NCBI GenBank assembly: GCA_965240325.2
Contig: OZ251246.1
Coordinates: forward strand, 1,240,001 to 1,304,000
DNA: 64,000 bases
Direction: 5' to 3'
Source of the DNA: Rebecca billardiae RCC1528
Taxonomy: Eukaryota; Haptophyta
Shown: in pieces, positions 29,815 to 40,327 of the stretch
Layout: every line of letters begins with the position of its first letter
Position numbering within the stretch: position 1 is the first letter of the stretch
Notes under the pieces: generated by a model
Database searches by the model: none
What the model was told of the DNA's origin: nothing
The model's input: only the letters and a program-made list of their open reading frames with translations
Program-made: the position numbers and the translations under genes

Positions 29815-32630
29815 GCTGCTGGGCGGCGATCGCGTGGCCGCGCTTCGCGAAGCGGCGCGCCGACCAGGAGAAGCTCCTCGCCCCCTCGCGCGCGCGCTCG
29901 AACGGCGCGCTGATCGCGCCGTCTCGCGGCGCGCGCGCGGCGGCGGGCCCCGCGCTCGCTCAGCCGCCCGGCACGCCGCGCGTGTACCAGGGGCTGGGCG
30001 GCGGCGACCTGCTGCGCTCGCGGCGCTCGCGGCTGGAGGAGTCGGGCATCCGCGCCGCCGCCGCGCGGCGCGCCGCCGCGGAGGCCGCCGCCGCCGCCGC
30101 CGCCGCCGATGCCGACGCGGCGGCGGCGCAGGCGGAGGCGCTGCGCGGCGCCTCGGCCGAGCTGGCCGCGCTGCGCGACGCGAACGAGGCGATGCCCACC
30201 TCGCCGCTGGCGCAGCGGAGCGAGGTGGCGGCGCTCGAGGCGGAGCTGGAGCGCGTCAAGCGCGCCGTCCGCGCCGAGCGCGAGGAGCACGAGCGCGAGG
30301 TCGGCGCGCTGGGCTTGGCGATGCGTCGGCTCGAGGGCGCGCACGACGAGGCGCGGCGGCAGCAGCTGGCGCAGCTGCACGCGGCCGAGGCGGCCGCGGC
30401 GGCGAGGCCGGCGGCGGCGGCGGCGGCGGCGGCGCCGGTGATCGCGGGCGCGGACCCGGAGGAGCTCGACGCGCTCGCCGCCGAGCTGAACAGCGTGCGC
30501 GCGCGCATGGAGGCCGACCGGCAGGCCTCCGCCGCCGAGCGCGCGCGCTCTGCGGCCGAGCTCGAGCGCGTGCGCGCGCACGTGGCCGAGGCGCTGGCCG
30601 CCGCGCGCGCCGCCTCGCGCAAGCCGCCGGTGGAGGTGGCGGCGACGAACACGGAGCCGGAGACGCACGCGGTGGGCACGAGCACCGACTCGCCCCGCGC
30701 CACCTCGCCGCTCCCCTCGCCCGACCCGGCCGCGCAGCACCCGCTCGAGGCGGCGCGCGCGCGGCTCGCGTCCGCGTCCGCGTCTCACTCGAGCTCGTCG
30801 GACGCGCTGCGCACGCGCGTCCGGGGGCTCGAGGCGAAGCTCGCGGAGCTCGAGGGGCGGATGGGCGCGGCGGGCGCGGGGGCGGCGCCGGCGGCCGCGC
30901 CCGCGCCCGCGCCCGCGCGCTCGCCCACGCCGTGGCGCCCGCCCGCGCCGACGTTCGTGCCGCCGCCGCCGCCGCCGCCGCCGCTCAAGCTGCAGCCGCC
31001 GCCCGCCTCGCCCGCCGCACCGCGCGCCGCCGCGCCCGCCGCCGCCGCGCCCGGCGGCTACGCGCGGCCGTTCGGCACGCCGCCGCCGATCCTCGTGCCG
31101 CCCTCGACGCAGCTCGAGCCCCTGCCCACCGGCCCGCGGCGCGAGCCCTCGCCGCGCCGCCCGCACCGCCCCTCCGCGGGCGTGCGCTTTGCGCCCGCCG
31201 CCGAGCCGGCGCAGCGCGAGGGCGCGCGCTCGGAGCGCGCGCTCAGCGAGAGGCAGCGCGCCGCCAGCCGCGAGCTGGCGTACCACGCGGTGGACGAGCC
31301 CGCGCCGGGCGCGCCGCTGCGCAACGAGATCGCGCCGAAGGTGGTGGTGGGCAAGGCGTACGAGATGCGCCTCGGCCCCGGCGCCAAGGGCCGCGCGGGG
31401 CTCGAGGAGTCGCTCGAGCTCGCCAAGGACTCGGGCGAGGCGGGCGGCGAGCGGCCGGAGTGGGTGCCGCTGTTTGTCTCGATGAAGCCGCCGCCGGAGG
31501 GGGGGTACTCGCCGGGGGTGACGGGCTCGGCGGCGGCGCTCAAGCAGCCGGACGGCGGCTGGCGGCTGCGCTACCGCATGGACGAGCCGGCAAAGCCGTA
31601 CGACGCGCGCAGCTACGGCCCGCGCGAGGTGGCGCTCGAGTCGCTCGACGGCGTGCCGCTCAGCTCGCGCGCCACGAGCGTCGAGCCCGCGCGCAGGCTG
31701 CTGCCCGCGCGCCGCGTCGAGCTGTACGACGCGGTGAACGGCGAGCCGATCACGGGCGCGACCGCGTCGGTGGTGGACGCGTCGGGCGAGCAGCGGCTCG
31801 TCACCGCGCCGCCGCGGCGCGGCTCGGAGGGCCTCTCGCTCGACCTGAGCCTGCTGCCGGACGGCGAGACGGCGGTGGAGGTGCACGCGGACGGGTACGA
31901 GGGGGCGCCCCTGCGCTACCTCAAGCTGGGCGAGCGCACGCGCGAGGACGAGGTGGAGAGGGTGTTCCTCTCGAGGCGGGGCACGATGCGCCCGACGCAG
32001 GTGCGCGTCGTGCTCGCGTGGCGCGCCCACCCCGCCGACCTCGACCTGCACGTCGTCTCCTCCAAGGGCGGGCACGTGTACTGGTCGCACAAGGAGCACG
32101 CGGAGATGCACTTTGACATCGACGCGCGCAAGGGGTACGGCCCCGAGACGGTCACGCTCGAGCCCAAGCCGGGGATGGCGTACCGCGTGTTCGTGCACAA
32201 CTACACCGCGGTGAACGACCACCCGAACGAGCACGTCGTCGCCGACGACCTCGCGCGCTCGGGCGGCATCGTGACGCTCTTTGACGGGCGCGGCCGGCCG
32301 CCCCTGCGCTGGGCCGCGCCCGACCGGCCGCTCTCCAACCACCTGTACTGGGACGTCTTCACGATCGCGTGCGACAGGGAGGGGCGGATCGGGATCGTCT
32401 CCGAGCCGAACGCGCTGCTCGCCAAGCGGCCGGACAAGCCCGCCTCGGCGAACATGCGCAAGATGCGCAAGTCGCTGCTCTCCGCGCTCGCCACGAGCGG
32501 CGCGTCGCCCGAGGTGGGCGCGCGCTGCGCCGGGCGCGGCGGCGGCTCGTTTGAGGAGGGGCAGGGCGCGTACGCGCAGCCCACGTACGGCGCGCCGCAG
32601 CCCAGCCGCCTGCGCTACCAGCAGCGGTAG
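29547..32630 (+). CDS. membrane coiled-coil protein with C-terminal DUF2135 domain
   Basis: Single exon, 1,027 residues; first AUG in frame at 29547. A strong membrane span at about 80-98 contains ten consecutive leucines encoded by (CTG)10. Residues about 140-370 are Ala/Glu/Arg-rich and predicted by eye to form a coiled coil (ALEAELERVKRAVRAE, ELERVRAHVAEAL), followed by Pro-rich linkers. The C-terminal part, about 810-960, resembles the DUF2135/YfaP-type beta domain: VVLAWRAHPADLDLHVVS, HFDIDARKGYGPETVTL, YRVFVHNYT. This domain is mainly described in bacteria, often next to von Willebrand domains; its function is not established. The N-terminal side may be lumenal or external. The start codon is 59 bp from the end of a transposon-like element, so transcription probably begins in or beside that element. 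Confidence 0.75.
29784..29813 (+). repeat. (CTG)10 run coding leucines of a membrane span
   Basis: Ten perfect CTG codons in frame in the DUF2135-domain gene. Length change in steps of 3 would alter the length of the hydrophobic span without breaking the frame. Confidence 0.95.
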
Positions 32631-32805
32631 GCGGCAGGGGCACGCGGCGGCGGCGGCATCCGCCGTCAGAAGGAGTATGTACCGGACGCGACGTGACGTA
32701 GCCGTCCCGGTCGTCCGCGCCCGCTCGCGCCCTTTGGCTTTAGAGTTTAGTGATGGCTCAGTTCTTGACAATACGCGTATGTCGTATACGACTAATCTCG
32801 CGCCT

Positions 32806-32999
32806 GCCTGAGCTGTGTGCGTCTCTGCTTATTATTCTTAGTAAACTGTACGCATGCAAAAGTGCAATACAGCAATGTTGCTGACAAGGACGGCGGCGGT
32901 GAATGAAATGGCGGGTTGGTCTCCCGCGGCCTGCGCCGCGCACTGGCAAGGGTACAGTTTACTAAGAATACGAGACGCACAGTCGCACACAGCTCAGGC
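32806..32999. repeat. inverted repeat (46/48-nt arms) between two genes
   Basis: Left arm 32806-32851 starts GCCTGAGCTGTGTGCG and ends ATTCTTAGTAAACTGTAC; right arm 32952-32999 is its reverse complement apart from a small indel region in the middle. Weaker complementarity continues outside both arms. About 100 nt separates the arms. It sits between the DUF2135-domain gene and the sulfotransferase-like gene and could be a foldback element or a transcript structure. Confidence 0.85.
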
Positions 33000-33063
33000 A
33001 ACAGTACCGTATACCATACCGCGAACAATAACTATACGACAGTATCGCGTGTGAGCATGCACA

Positions 33064-34509
33064 ATGGCGGCGGCGGCGGCCATGCGGGCTGCGCTCGCCG
33101 TCCTCGCGGCGCTCCTGGCGCTGCTGCCCCACGCGGCCGCGCGGTCGCGCGCGCCGGCGGGCGAGCACATCGAGCTCCCGGCCGAGTGCGACTACCTCCG
33201 CTCGCCGGGGATCCTCAGCCCGCCGCACGTGCTCGCGGCCGCGCGCGCGCGCGCGGCCGCGAGCCCGATGCGAGGCGGCGTGCTCTCCGCGCCCGTGCGC
33301 TACTTCATCGCGATGCGCGACATCCACGTGGGCTCGAGCTGGCTGAGCGGACTGCTGCGCACCCACCCGGGCGTGCTCACCGCCTCCCGCGAGTGGTTCA
33401 AGCTGTACCGCTGCTGCCTCGGCACGCCGCTCGGCGAGGGCGCGCCGCGCCCGTTCCGCAACAAGTTCCTGCACCGCTTCGGGCTGGACGGGGGCTGCCC
33501 GCCGAGGGCCGAGCTGCACGCGCTGTGGGCCCGCGCGCTGCGCCAGTGGTACGAGCTCCACGAGGGGGGCGCGGAGGAGGTCGCGCGCGAGTACGCGCCC
33601 GCGCTCGCCGCCCAGCTGGGGCAGGGCGCACTGACCGCGCGGCGGCGCGCGCTGAGCGCGGACGCGGCCATCCGGCTGCGCGAGCCGCCCTCGAACCCCA
33701 CGGCGCTCGGCTTCAAGAACCAGCTGCCCGTGGACTTCCTCGACGACGCCGGGCCGGACGAGCCGCTCGGCGCGGGCGGGCGGTGCCGCGGGCTGCGCGC
33801 CGCTGAGCGGCTCTCGCACGAGGCCGCCTTTTGGCGCGCGCTGGCGCGGCTGGGCGTGCGCGTGATCTGCCTGCACCGCGCCAACGCGGTCGCGCGGCTC
33901 ATCTCCAACGCGGTGAACACCGAGGCGAAGCGCGCCGACCCGCGCTTCGTCGTCAACATGACGGAGGCACGCGTGGCGCACGAGGTGTCGCGCGAGTCGC
34001 GCTTCAGGCGCGTGTGCGAGCGCGCGTCCTCGGTGGTGCCCGTGTTCTGGGTGGGGTACGAGGACCTCTACCTGGGGGACACGGACGGCCTCGTCGCGCA
34101 GATACACGCCTTCCTCGACCTGCGGCCGAGCAGGGTGCGCTCGACCCGGACGAAGCGCAACGCGAAGGAGCTGGCGCCGCGCGTCGCCAACGCCGCCAGC
34201 CTGCGCGCGCGCGGCGGGCTGACGGCGCGCATGCTCAACTCGACGTTCGGCACGGCACAGGGCGCACGCTGCGCGTCCGGCACGCCGCCGAGCGGCCACG
34301 GCGCGCCGACCGAAGCCGCCGCCGCCGCGCCGGCACGGGACGACGGCGGTGCGCCGGCTCGGCGGCGCGGTGGCGCTCGGCGGGCACGCCGCCGCCGCCG
34401 CCGGCGGCAGCGTCGACTGCTCGCCGCAGCAGCAGCAGTGCTCAGGGCAGATGCCGCCCGTGGCCGTGAGCCGCAGGCCGCGGCAAGCTCGGACGACGCG
34501 ATGGATTGA
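33064..34509 (+). CDS. sulfotransferase-like secretory protein
   Basis: Single exon, 481 residues, AUG at 33064 (acaATGg). Signal peptide or anchor at 1-27 (ALAVLAALLALLPHAAA). The body resembles Golgi-type P-loop sulfotransferases, which move sulfate from PAPS to glycans or proteins: RYFIAMRDIHVGSSWLSGLL at about 79-98 fits the 5'-phosphosulfate loop, and VRVICLHRANAVARLISN at about 272-289 fits the 3'-phosphate motif with the conserved Arg and Ser. GYEDLY near 330 matches a conserved segment of the family. The last 80 residues are Ala/Arg-rich without recognisable fold; a missed splice site near the C-terminus is possible. Substrate unknown. Confidence 0.75.
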   Translation: MAAAAAMRAALAVLAALLALLPHAAARSRAPAGEHIELPAECDYLRSPGILSPPHVLAAARARAAASPMRGGVLSAPVRYFIAMRDIHVGSSWLSGLLRTHPGVLTASREWFKLYRCCLGTPLGEGAPRPFRNKFLHRFGLDGGCPPRAELHALWARALRQWYELHEGGAEEVAREYAPALAAQLGQGALTARRRALSADAAIRLREPPSNPTALGFKNQLPVDFLDDAGPDEPLGAGGRCRGLRAAERLSHEAAFWRALARLGVRVICLHRANAVARLISNAVNTEAKRADPRFVVNMTEARVAHEVSRESRFRRVCERASSVVPVFWVGYEDLYLGDTDGLVAQIHAFLDLRPSRVRSTRTKRNAKELAPRVANAASLRARGGLTARMLNSTFGTAQGARCASGTPPSGHGAPTEAAAAAPARDDGGAPARRRGGARRARRRRRRRQRRLLAAAAAVLRADAARGREPQAAASSDDAMD

Positions 34510-35188
34510 TTATATATACATATATGTATCATATACGCGCGCACCGCCCGATTATTACTACGCGACCTGCCAGACTCGCGCGGCGGCGGGGTCGTCGTCC
34601 TGCGCTGCGCCGGCAGTAATCCAGTGACGAGTACGACGTATATAGTGCCGCGCCATCCGAGCCGATCGGATGCGGTCGTGCTGCGCTATAGCTATATCAA
34701 GACGCGCATTTATTGTTGGCGTCCGGGCCGCGCGGCGGTTCCGCCGCGTGATGTGCCGAGTCGTCGTTGCCCACCCTACGGTTGCATGATGTGATGATTA
34801 TCGACGATGCTGACAACGCGCTATAGCGCTATATAATATATAAGATGACGACGACGATGTAATCTGTATGGCACTGGCCGGCGCGGACGGTAGAGGTTGA
34901 GGAGTTGTGCCAAATACAGCATTCACAATTGGCCCGATAGCAGGTGTTCTACTATGTACACTTATTAGACGGGTAATCCTGTCTCTCACGCCACGCTGCT
35001 GCAACTAAGTGCAACCCGAGCAGGTTACTGTGCTGGAAAAACATCACAACCGAATTAAATATGGTGTATTTTTCAGAGCATATTACAATGTTTAAATACC
35101 ACATTGCGTAGTGTTATTTTTTTTTTACAAATACCATGTATTATTCGCGTAGTTGTTTTGATTTTGTACATGGGTACATTAAAACTGC

Positions 35189-35247
<59 letters not shown>

Positions 35248-35886
35248 ATAAATACCGTCATTTATTATTCGCGTCAGAAAAGTACTCCCTGAGGCGCAAT
35301 AGAACTCACTTACTGTATAGTGTATCCCAGAGACAAGCGTGTACATTTCCGTCTTGGATTCCATTAGATTCGCATCATCATCATTACATAAAAACATTTT
35401 CCTGCCCATCTGATCCGGCCTGCGCGCTTTATCCGGGTCGCCCGATCAAATCTTCCCATCAACTCCCAAGTTACGTGGTCGAGAGGTTTTCAGGTTACAT
35501 ACTACCTTTTTACGCGGCAGGATGGCGGCGCCGCGCACCTCGCCGCCCCGCAAGTGCGCGCGCCAGGGCCGCTACAGCATGGGCAATTCAATCACTGACG
35601 GCTGACAGCGTGGCTTAGGAGTAGCTATAGACATCAGTTCACCTCACGGTGAATGCCTGGGCCGCGCTGGCGGCGACCTCGTCGTCGATAAGTGCCCCTC
35701 AAGTAAGCATCTTCCAGTCACTTGGCCGCGTTGTACTCGATGGCTCCCGCGCAATCATATGCGGAGAGAATCGCTTGTCTCGAGCATGCGCCGGCCTTTG
35801 CGGGTCGGAGCAAACTGCACCGACGTGCTCGGCGCGCGCTGATCGAAGACGAGGTGCTACGACGTACGAGGCTCAGGCAATCGCAC
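34510..35886. other. gene-free, AT-enriched start of the repeat block
   Basis: No gene recognised. Composition drops sharply from that of the flanking genes, including a long AT-rich part at about 35040-35290. Short open frames exist but are isoleucine/tyrosine runs from ATT repeats or have no family resemblance. Confidence 0.6.
35191..35248. repeat. (ATT)n microsatellite, about 18-19 copies
   Basis: Uninterrupted ATT repeat. The sequence TATTATTCGCGT appears on both sides (35141 and 35264 areas). Confidence 0.95.
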
Positions 35887-36487
35887 GCGCACATGCAGCG
35901 CAGAGCTGTTCCAGACCTCGAAGCCGAGAATTTGTTTGCTACGACGCTGAACAGTTCGCCCCTGCACTGCTTGGTGCTACCGCTCCTCGGTGCTACCGCT
36001 CCTCGGTGCTACCGCCCCAGGAGTGATTTAGAAATGAGCGGGGGTGTGTGGGGGGGCGCAGCCCCCCCACAATGAGTCGACGGTTTGACCACTCCGCCAG
36101 CGCACATGCAGCGCAGAGTTGTTCATCCAGACCTCGACGCCGAGATATTGTTTGCTACGGCGCTGAACAGTTCGCCCCTGCACTGCTTGGTGCTACCGCT
36201 CCTCGGTGCTACCGCTCCTCGGTGCTACCGCCCCAGGAGTGATTTAGAAATGAGCGGGGGGGTGTGGGGGGGCGCAGCCCCCCCACTCACTCAATGAGTC
36301 GACGGTTTGCCACTAGGTACCACCGCCAGCGCACATGCAGCGCAGATCGCGAGTCGTTGTTCATCCAGACCTCGAAGCCGAGATATTGTTTGCTACGGCG
36401 CTGAACAGTTCGCCCCTGCACTGCTTGGTGCTACCGCTCCTCGGTGCTATCGCTCCTCGGTGCTACCGCCCCGCCCATCACTCATGC
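35887..36487. repeat. three copies of a 213-229-bp repeat
   Basis: Copies begin with GCGCACATGCAGCGCAGA at 35887, 36100 and 36329. Each includes a nested tandem of GGTGCTACCGCTCCTC (2-3 copies). The first two also contain a hairpin made from a G7 run and a C7 run (GTGGGGGGGC / GCCCCCCCAC), at about 36048-36071 and 36266-36287. Confidence 0.85.
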
Positions 36488-36577
36488 GGTGCCATTTAAT
36501 TTATTATTAGAAAGTTCTGAGTGAGCGGGTGCCCGCACTGGCTGACGTGCGGGCCCGGGCGGTGTAAAGTAGTAGCG

Positions 36578-37390
36578 TTACCTCGTGCCCCAAAAACCAT
36601 GTAACCTGAGCCTGGATGGCAAAGCAGAGCAGGCGATGAGCCGAGCAGCAGCACTCGAGCTGGCTGGCGCGGTGGCCCAGGTGTGGTTACCTGATACCTA
36701 GTGCCCGCAAAACCACGTAACCTGAGCCCGGATGCCAAAGCCGAGGCGGTGAGCCGAGCAGCAGCACTCGAGCTGGCTGGCGCGGTGGCCCAGGTGTGGT
36801 TACCTCGTGCCCGCAAAACCATGTAACCTGAGCCCGGATGCCAAAGCCGAGGCGGTGAGCCGAGCAGCAGCACTCGAGCTGGCTGGCGCGGTGGCCCAGG
36901 TGTGGTTACCTCGTGTCCGCAAAACCATGTAACCTGAGCCCGGATGCCAAAGCCGCAAGGCGATGAGCCGAGCAGCAGCAGTCCAGCGGGCTGGCGCGGT
37001 GGCCCAGGTGTGGTTACCTCGTGTCCGCAAAACCACGTAACCTGAGCCCGGATGCCAAAGCCGAGGCGATGAGCCGAGCAGCAGCACTCAAGCTGGCTGG
37101 CGCGGTGGCCCAGGTGTGGTTACCTCGTGTCCGCAAAACCATGTAACCTGAGCCCGGATGCCAAAGCCGAGGCGATGAGCCGAGCAGCAGCAGTCGAGCT
37201 GGCTGGCGCGGTGGCCCAGGTGTGGTTACCTCGTGTCCGCAAAACCATGTAACCTGAGCCCGGATGGTAAAGCCGAGGCGATGAGCCGAGCAGCAGCAGT
37301 CGAGCTGGCTGGCGCGGTGGCCCAGGTGTGGTTACCTCGTGCCCGCAAAACCATGTAACCTGAGCCTGGATGCCAAAGCAGAGGTGCGAT
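36578..37390. repeat. 106-bp satellite, about 7.5 copies
   Basis: Copies starting at the phrase TTACCTCGTG occur at 36578, 36687, 36800, 36906, 37014, 37120, 37226 and 37332; spacing is 106 in most, 108-113 in older copies. The conserved core reads AACCTGAGCCCGGATG...GAGCCGAGCAGCAGCA...GGTGGCCCAGGTGTGG. Open frames on the minus strand shift from copy to copy, so this is not coding. Confidence 0.95.
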
Positions 37391-37437
37391 GAGCAAATCG
37401 TCAGTGCTGAGAACGAGCGGATGCATCATCAGCACAA

Positions 37438-38445
37438 TTCCCGCCGAAAATATCGGAGCACGGCTGCAGGTCCAAAAGTCTCCGGAAAATGACGAGCAGC
37501 ATAGGCACTGCTAGAAAATCCCGAAAATCCCGCCGAGAATAGTTGCTGCCTTTCTGCCGGCTTCAGATTCGCGCTGAGAAAATGAGCGGATGCATTCTTA
37601 GTTTGAATTCCCGCCGAAAATATCGGAGCACTGCTGCCAGTCCAAACGTCTCCGGAAAATGAGCGGGAGCATAGGCACTGCTAGAAAATCCCGAAAATCC
37701 CGCCGAGAATAGTTGCTGCCTTTCTGCCGGCTTCAGATTCGCGCTGAGAAACTGAGCGGATGCATTCTTAGTTTGAATTCCCGCCAAAAATATCGGAGCA
37801 CTGCTGCCAGTCCAAAAGTCTCTGGAAAATGAGCGGGAGCATAGGCTCTGCTAGAAAATCCCGCCGGAAATACTTGCTGCCTTTCTGCCGGCTTTAGAAT
37901 CGCGCTGAGAAACTGAGCGGATGCATTAATAGTTTGAATTCCCGCCGAAAATATCGGAGCACTGCTGCCAGTCCAAAAGTCTGCGGAAAATGAGCGGGAG
38001 CATAGGCTCTGCTAGAAAATCCCGCCGAAAATAGTTGCTGCCTGTCTGTCGGCTTCAGATTCGCGCTGAGAAACTGAGCGGATGCATTCATAGTTTGAAT
38101 TCCCGCCGAAAATATCGGAGCACTGCTCAGTCCAAAAGTCTCCGGAAAATGAGCGGGAGCATAGGCTGTGCTAGAAAATCCCGCTGAAAATAGTTGCTGC
38201 CTGTCTGTCGGCTTCAGATCCGCGCTGAGAAACTGAGCGGATGCACCCTCAGCGCAGATTCCCGCCGAAAATATCGGAGCACTACTGCCAGTCCAGAAGT
38301 CTCCGGAAATGAGCGGGAGCATAGGCACTGCTAGAAAATCCCGCCGAAAATAGCCGCTGTCTTTTTGCAAGCCTCAAATCCGCGCTGAGAAACTGAGCGG
38401 ATGCATTATCAGTTTAAATTCCCGCCGAAAATATCGGGCTGCTAC
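37438..38445. repeat. 160-170-bp satellite, about 6 copies
   Basis: TTCCCGCCGAAAATATCGG starts copies at 37438, 37608, 37778, 37939, 38100, 38259 and 38419 (periods 170, 170, 161, 161, 159, 160). The shorter form lacks a CCCGAAAAT duplication. Each unit contains two CCCGCCGAAAATA-type boxes. Frames shift between copies, so this is not coding. Confidence 0.95.
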
Positions 38446-38459
38446 CTGGCGAACGATGC

Positions 38460-39034
38460 TTGCGCGCACGTGAGTTGCTCTACTGTGTAACCATTTTACT
38501 GAGCAACCGCCGCAATCGAAACGCATTTCTCTCGCAAATGATTAATGAACATGCGCGCGTCACGCGCGTGCTCGTCGCTATCGTCAAGCTGAATATTCCA
38601 TATTTTTTATTCTCCATATTCTCAATATTCTCATTCTCTCATTTTCTCATTTTTTCTTTTTTTCATTTTCTCATTAACTGATAAATTATTATATTCGAAA
38701 TTGTTTTCATTATTCTCAATTATTCTCATCATTCTCAACTATTCTCTATATTCTCATTACTGTGAGTATAAAATTTGAGTATAAAATTAACAAGTAAATA
38801 TTCCAAATATGCACATATATATATTCTTAAATACGTTATTTCAAACTAGCAGAGGCTACTACAGCAGCGCTTTGTTTTTTAAAAATATATCAACGGCCCG
38901 CCATACAATAAAAGTATATATATATATACGTATATATAATATATACTTTCCACTTGTCATCCGATAAATATGTGCAATAAGGGGATACCTTTATTAATGA
39001 AAATATTTTATAATTGAAGCTAGGGCGTTCCACG
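38460..39034. other. very AT-rich island
   Basis: About 575 bp dominated by A and T, with CTCATT/TTCTCA runs (38600-38760) and TATA runs (38815-38945). It is the most AT-rich sequence in the window and directly follows the two satellites. No coding potential. Confidence 0.9.
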
Positions 39035-39098
39035 CTCTAAATAGGGGAAAGGGGTACATCACGCTGGATCTGTAGCTGAAATGCGTACCCCTTTAGAG
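39035..39098. repeat. hairpin at the edge of the AT-rich island
   Basis: AAAGGGGTAC (39048-39057) pairs with GTACCCCTTT (39085-39094) around a 27-nt loop, with CTCTAA/TTAGAG reinforcing the base. It marks the transition from AT-rich to GC-rich DNA. Confidence 0.75.
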
Positions 39099-39346
39099 CT
39101 GTTGGCACGACTCCTCAACCTCCTCCGCGGACGAGTGCCGGACGACGGCCCGAGCCAGATGCCGGCCGGCACGGGCATCCGCGCCATCCCGACCGCGACA
39201 GTCGTCGGCTCGTCATCATGCGTCTCTCTGCAGGATCCCGCAGGGTTCTCCGCCTCGGCAAGACCGCCCACTCGTCCAGAGCGCCGAGTCGGACGCCCGG
39301 CGGAGCTCTTCAGGAAGCGCGCGGTTCATGAGGAGCTGCGGGTGCG

Positions 39347-40327
39347 CTACTGGCGCAGCAGGCCCTCGGCGATGCGGCTCACCGCGCCCTCGTCCGCACC
39401 CTCGCGGTGCGCGAAGTAGACCTCGGTGCTCAGCCGCGGCGTGGCGCCGAGCGTGGCGCACGCGCGCTCGAGCGCCTCGCTCCACTCGTCGACCATCCCG
39501 CCGCGGCCCACGAGGTGGAAGTGGCACTCGGCCAGGCTGACGCCCGCGGCGCGCAGCTCGGCGGCGATCAGCGCGGGCGCGCACGCGTCCAGCCGGCCGG
39601 CGGACGCGCGCTCGGCGTCGGCGGCGGTGCCGGCGGCGCTGAGGCACGCGCGCCACTCGAAGCGCGGCGTGCCGTCCGGCGCGGCGCCCGCGCCGTGCGC
39701 GATGTCGTCGAGCTCCTCCGCGCACACCACGTCGCCCGGCTCTCTGTAGCCGGCGAACAGCCGCACGGGCGGGGGCAGCACGCCCGCGGGCGCGCGCCAC
39801 GCGGCGGCGCACTGCTCGACGAAGCCGAGCTGCGGGCCGACGCCCACGCCGGTGGACAGCAGGAACACGCGCTTGCACCCCTCCCACGCCACGCCCTCGA
39901 AGATGGGCGTGCTGAAGCGGCCGCCGAACGCGAGGCTGGAGAAGGGCTCGAGGCCCTCCAGCAGCTGGCTCTTCCGCGTACCGCCGGCCGGCGTGGCGTG
40001 CTCGGGCGCGAACTCGGGCGGCTCGCCGGCGATCACGCGATAGATCACGTCCACCGCCCGCGCGTCGCGGTCGAAGCGCGTGACCGTGTACGGCCCGCGC
40101 CTGGGCGTGCCGTCCGCGTCGGTCGGCTCGAGCGCGAGCACGTGCCCGGGCGCGTACTCGAGCTCGACGCCGTCGGGGGCGGCGACGCGCACGAGGCGCG
40201 AGCGGCCGTTGGGGCAGACGGCCGCCGTGCAGACCACGCGCCCGACGTGCATCGTGTACGACGGCGGCGGCGCCGCCATGCCGCACAGCGCCGCCGCGAG
40301 CCACGCGCACGCCGAGGGCGCGACCAT
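39347..40327 (-). CDS. ferredoxin-NADP reductase-like flavoprotein
   Basis: Single exon, 326 residues, AUG at 40327. The order of motifs fits the FNR superfamily: a beta-barrel with RGPYTVTR at 77-84 (the RxYS/T-type FAD motif), then VFLLSTGVGVGPQLGFVEQ (154-172) with the GxGxxP nucleotide loop, then HFHLVGRGGMVDEWSEAL near 285, and EVYFAHRE close to the C-terminus where FNR-type enzymes contact the nicotinamide. Such enzymes pass electrons between NAD(P)H and an iron-sulfur or heme partner through FAD; the partner here is not shown. The first 17 residues (APSACAWLAAALCGMAA) are hydrophobic and may be a signal peptide or membrane anchor. It is not the canonical photosynthetic FNR by sequence, as far as can be judged. 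Confidence 0.8.
   Translation of the reverse strand: MVAPSACAWLAAALCGMAAPPPSYTMHVGRVVCTAAVCPNGRSRLVRVAAPDGVELEYAPGHVLALEPTDADGTPRRGPYTVTRFDRDARAVDVIYRVIAGEPPEFAPEHATPAGGTRKSQLLEGLEPFSSLAFGGRFSTPIFEGVAWEGCKRVFLLSTGVGVGPQLGFVEQCAAAWRAPAGVLPPPVRLFAGYREPGDVVCAEELDDIAHGAGAAPDGTPRFEWRACLSAAGTAADAERASAGRLDACAPALIAAELRAAGVSLAECHFHLVGRGGMVDEWSEALERACATLGATPRLSTEVYFAHREGADEGAVSRIAEGLLRQ

Noticed and set aside
36496-38370. Several short minus-strand ORFs such as those repeating WHPGSGYMV or FSAGFSS motifs
   Set aside because: They arise from the 106-bp and 160-170-bp satellites; the reading frame is not preserved between copies.
35887-38445. Possible CRISPR array
   Set aside because: The repeats are directly abutting satellites without unique spacers, and the DNA is eukaryotic.
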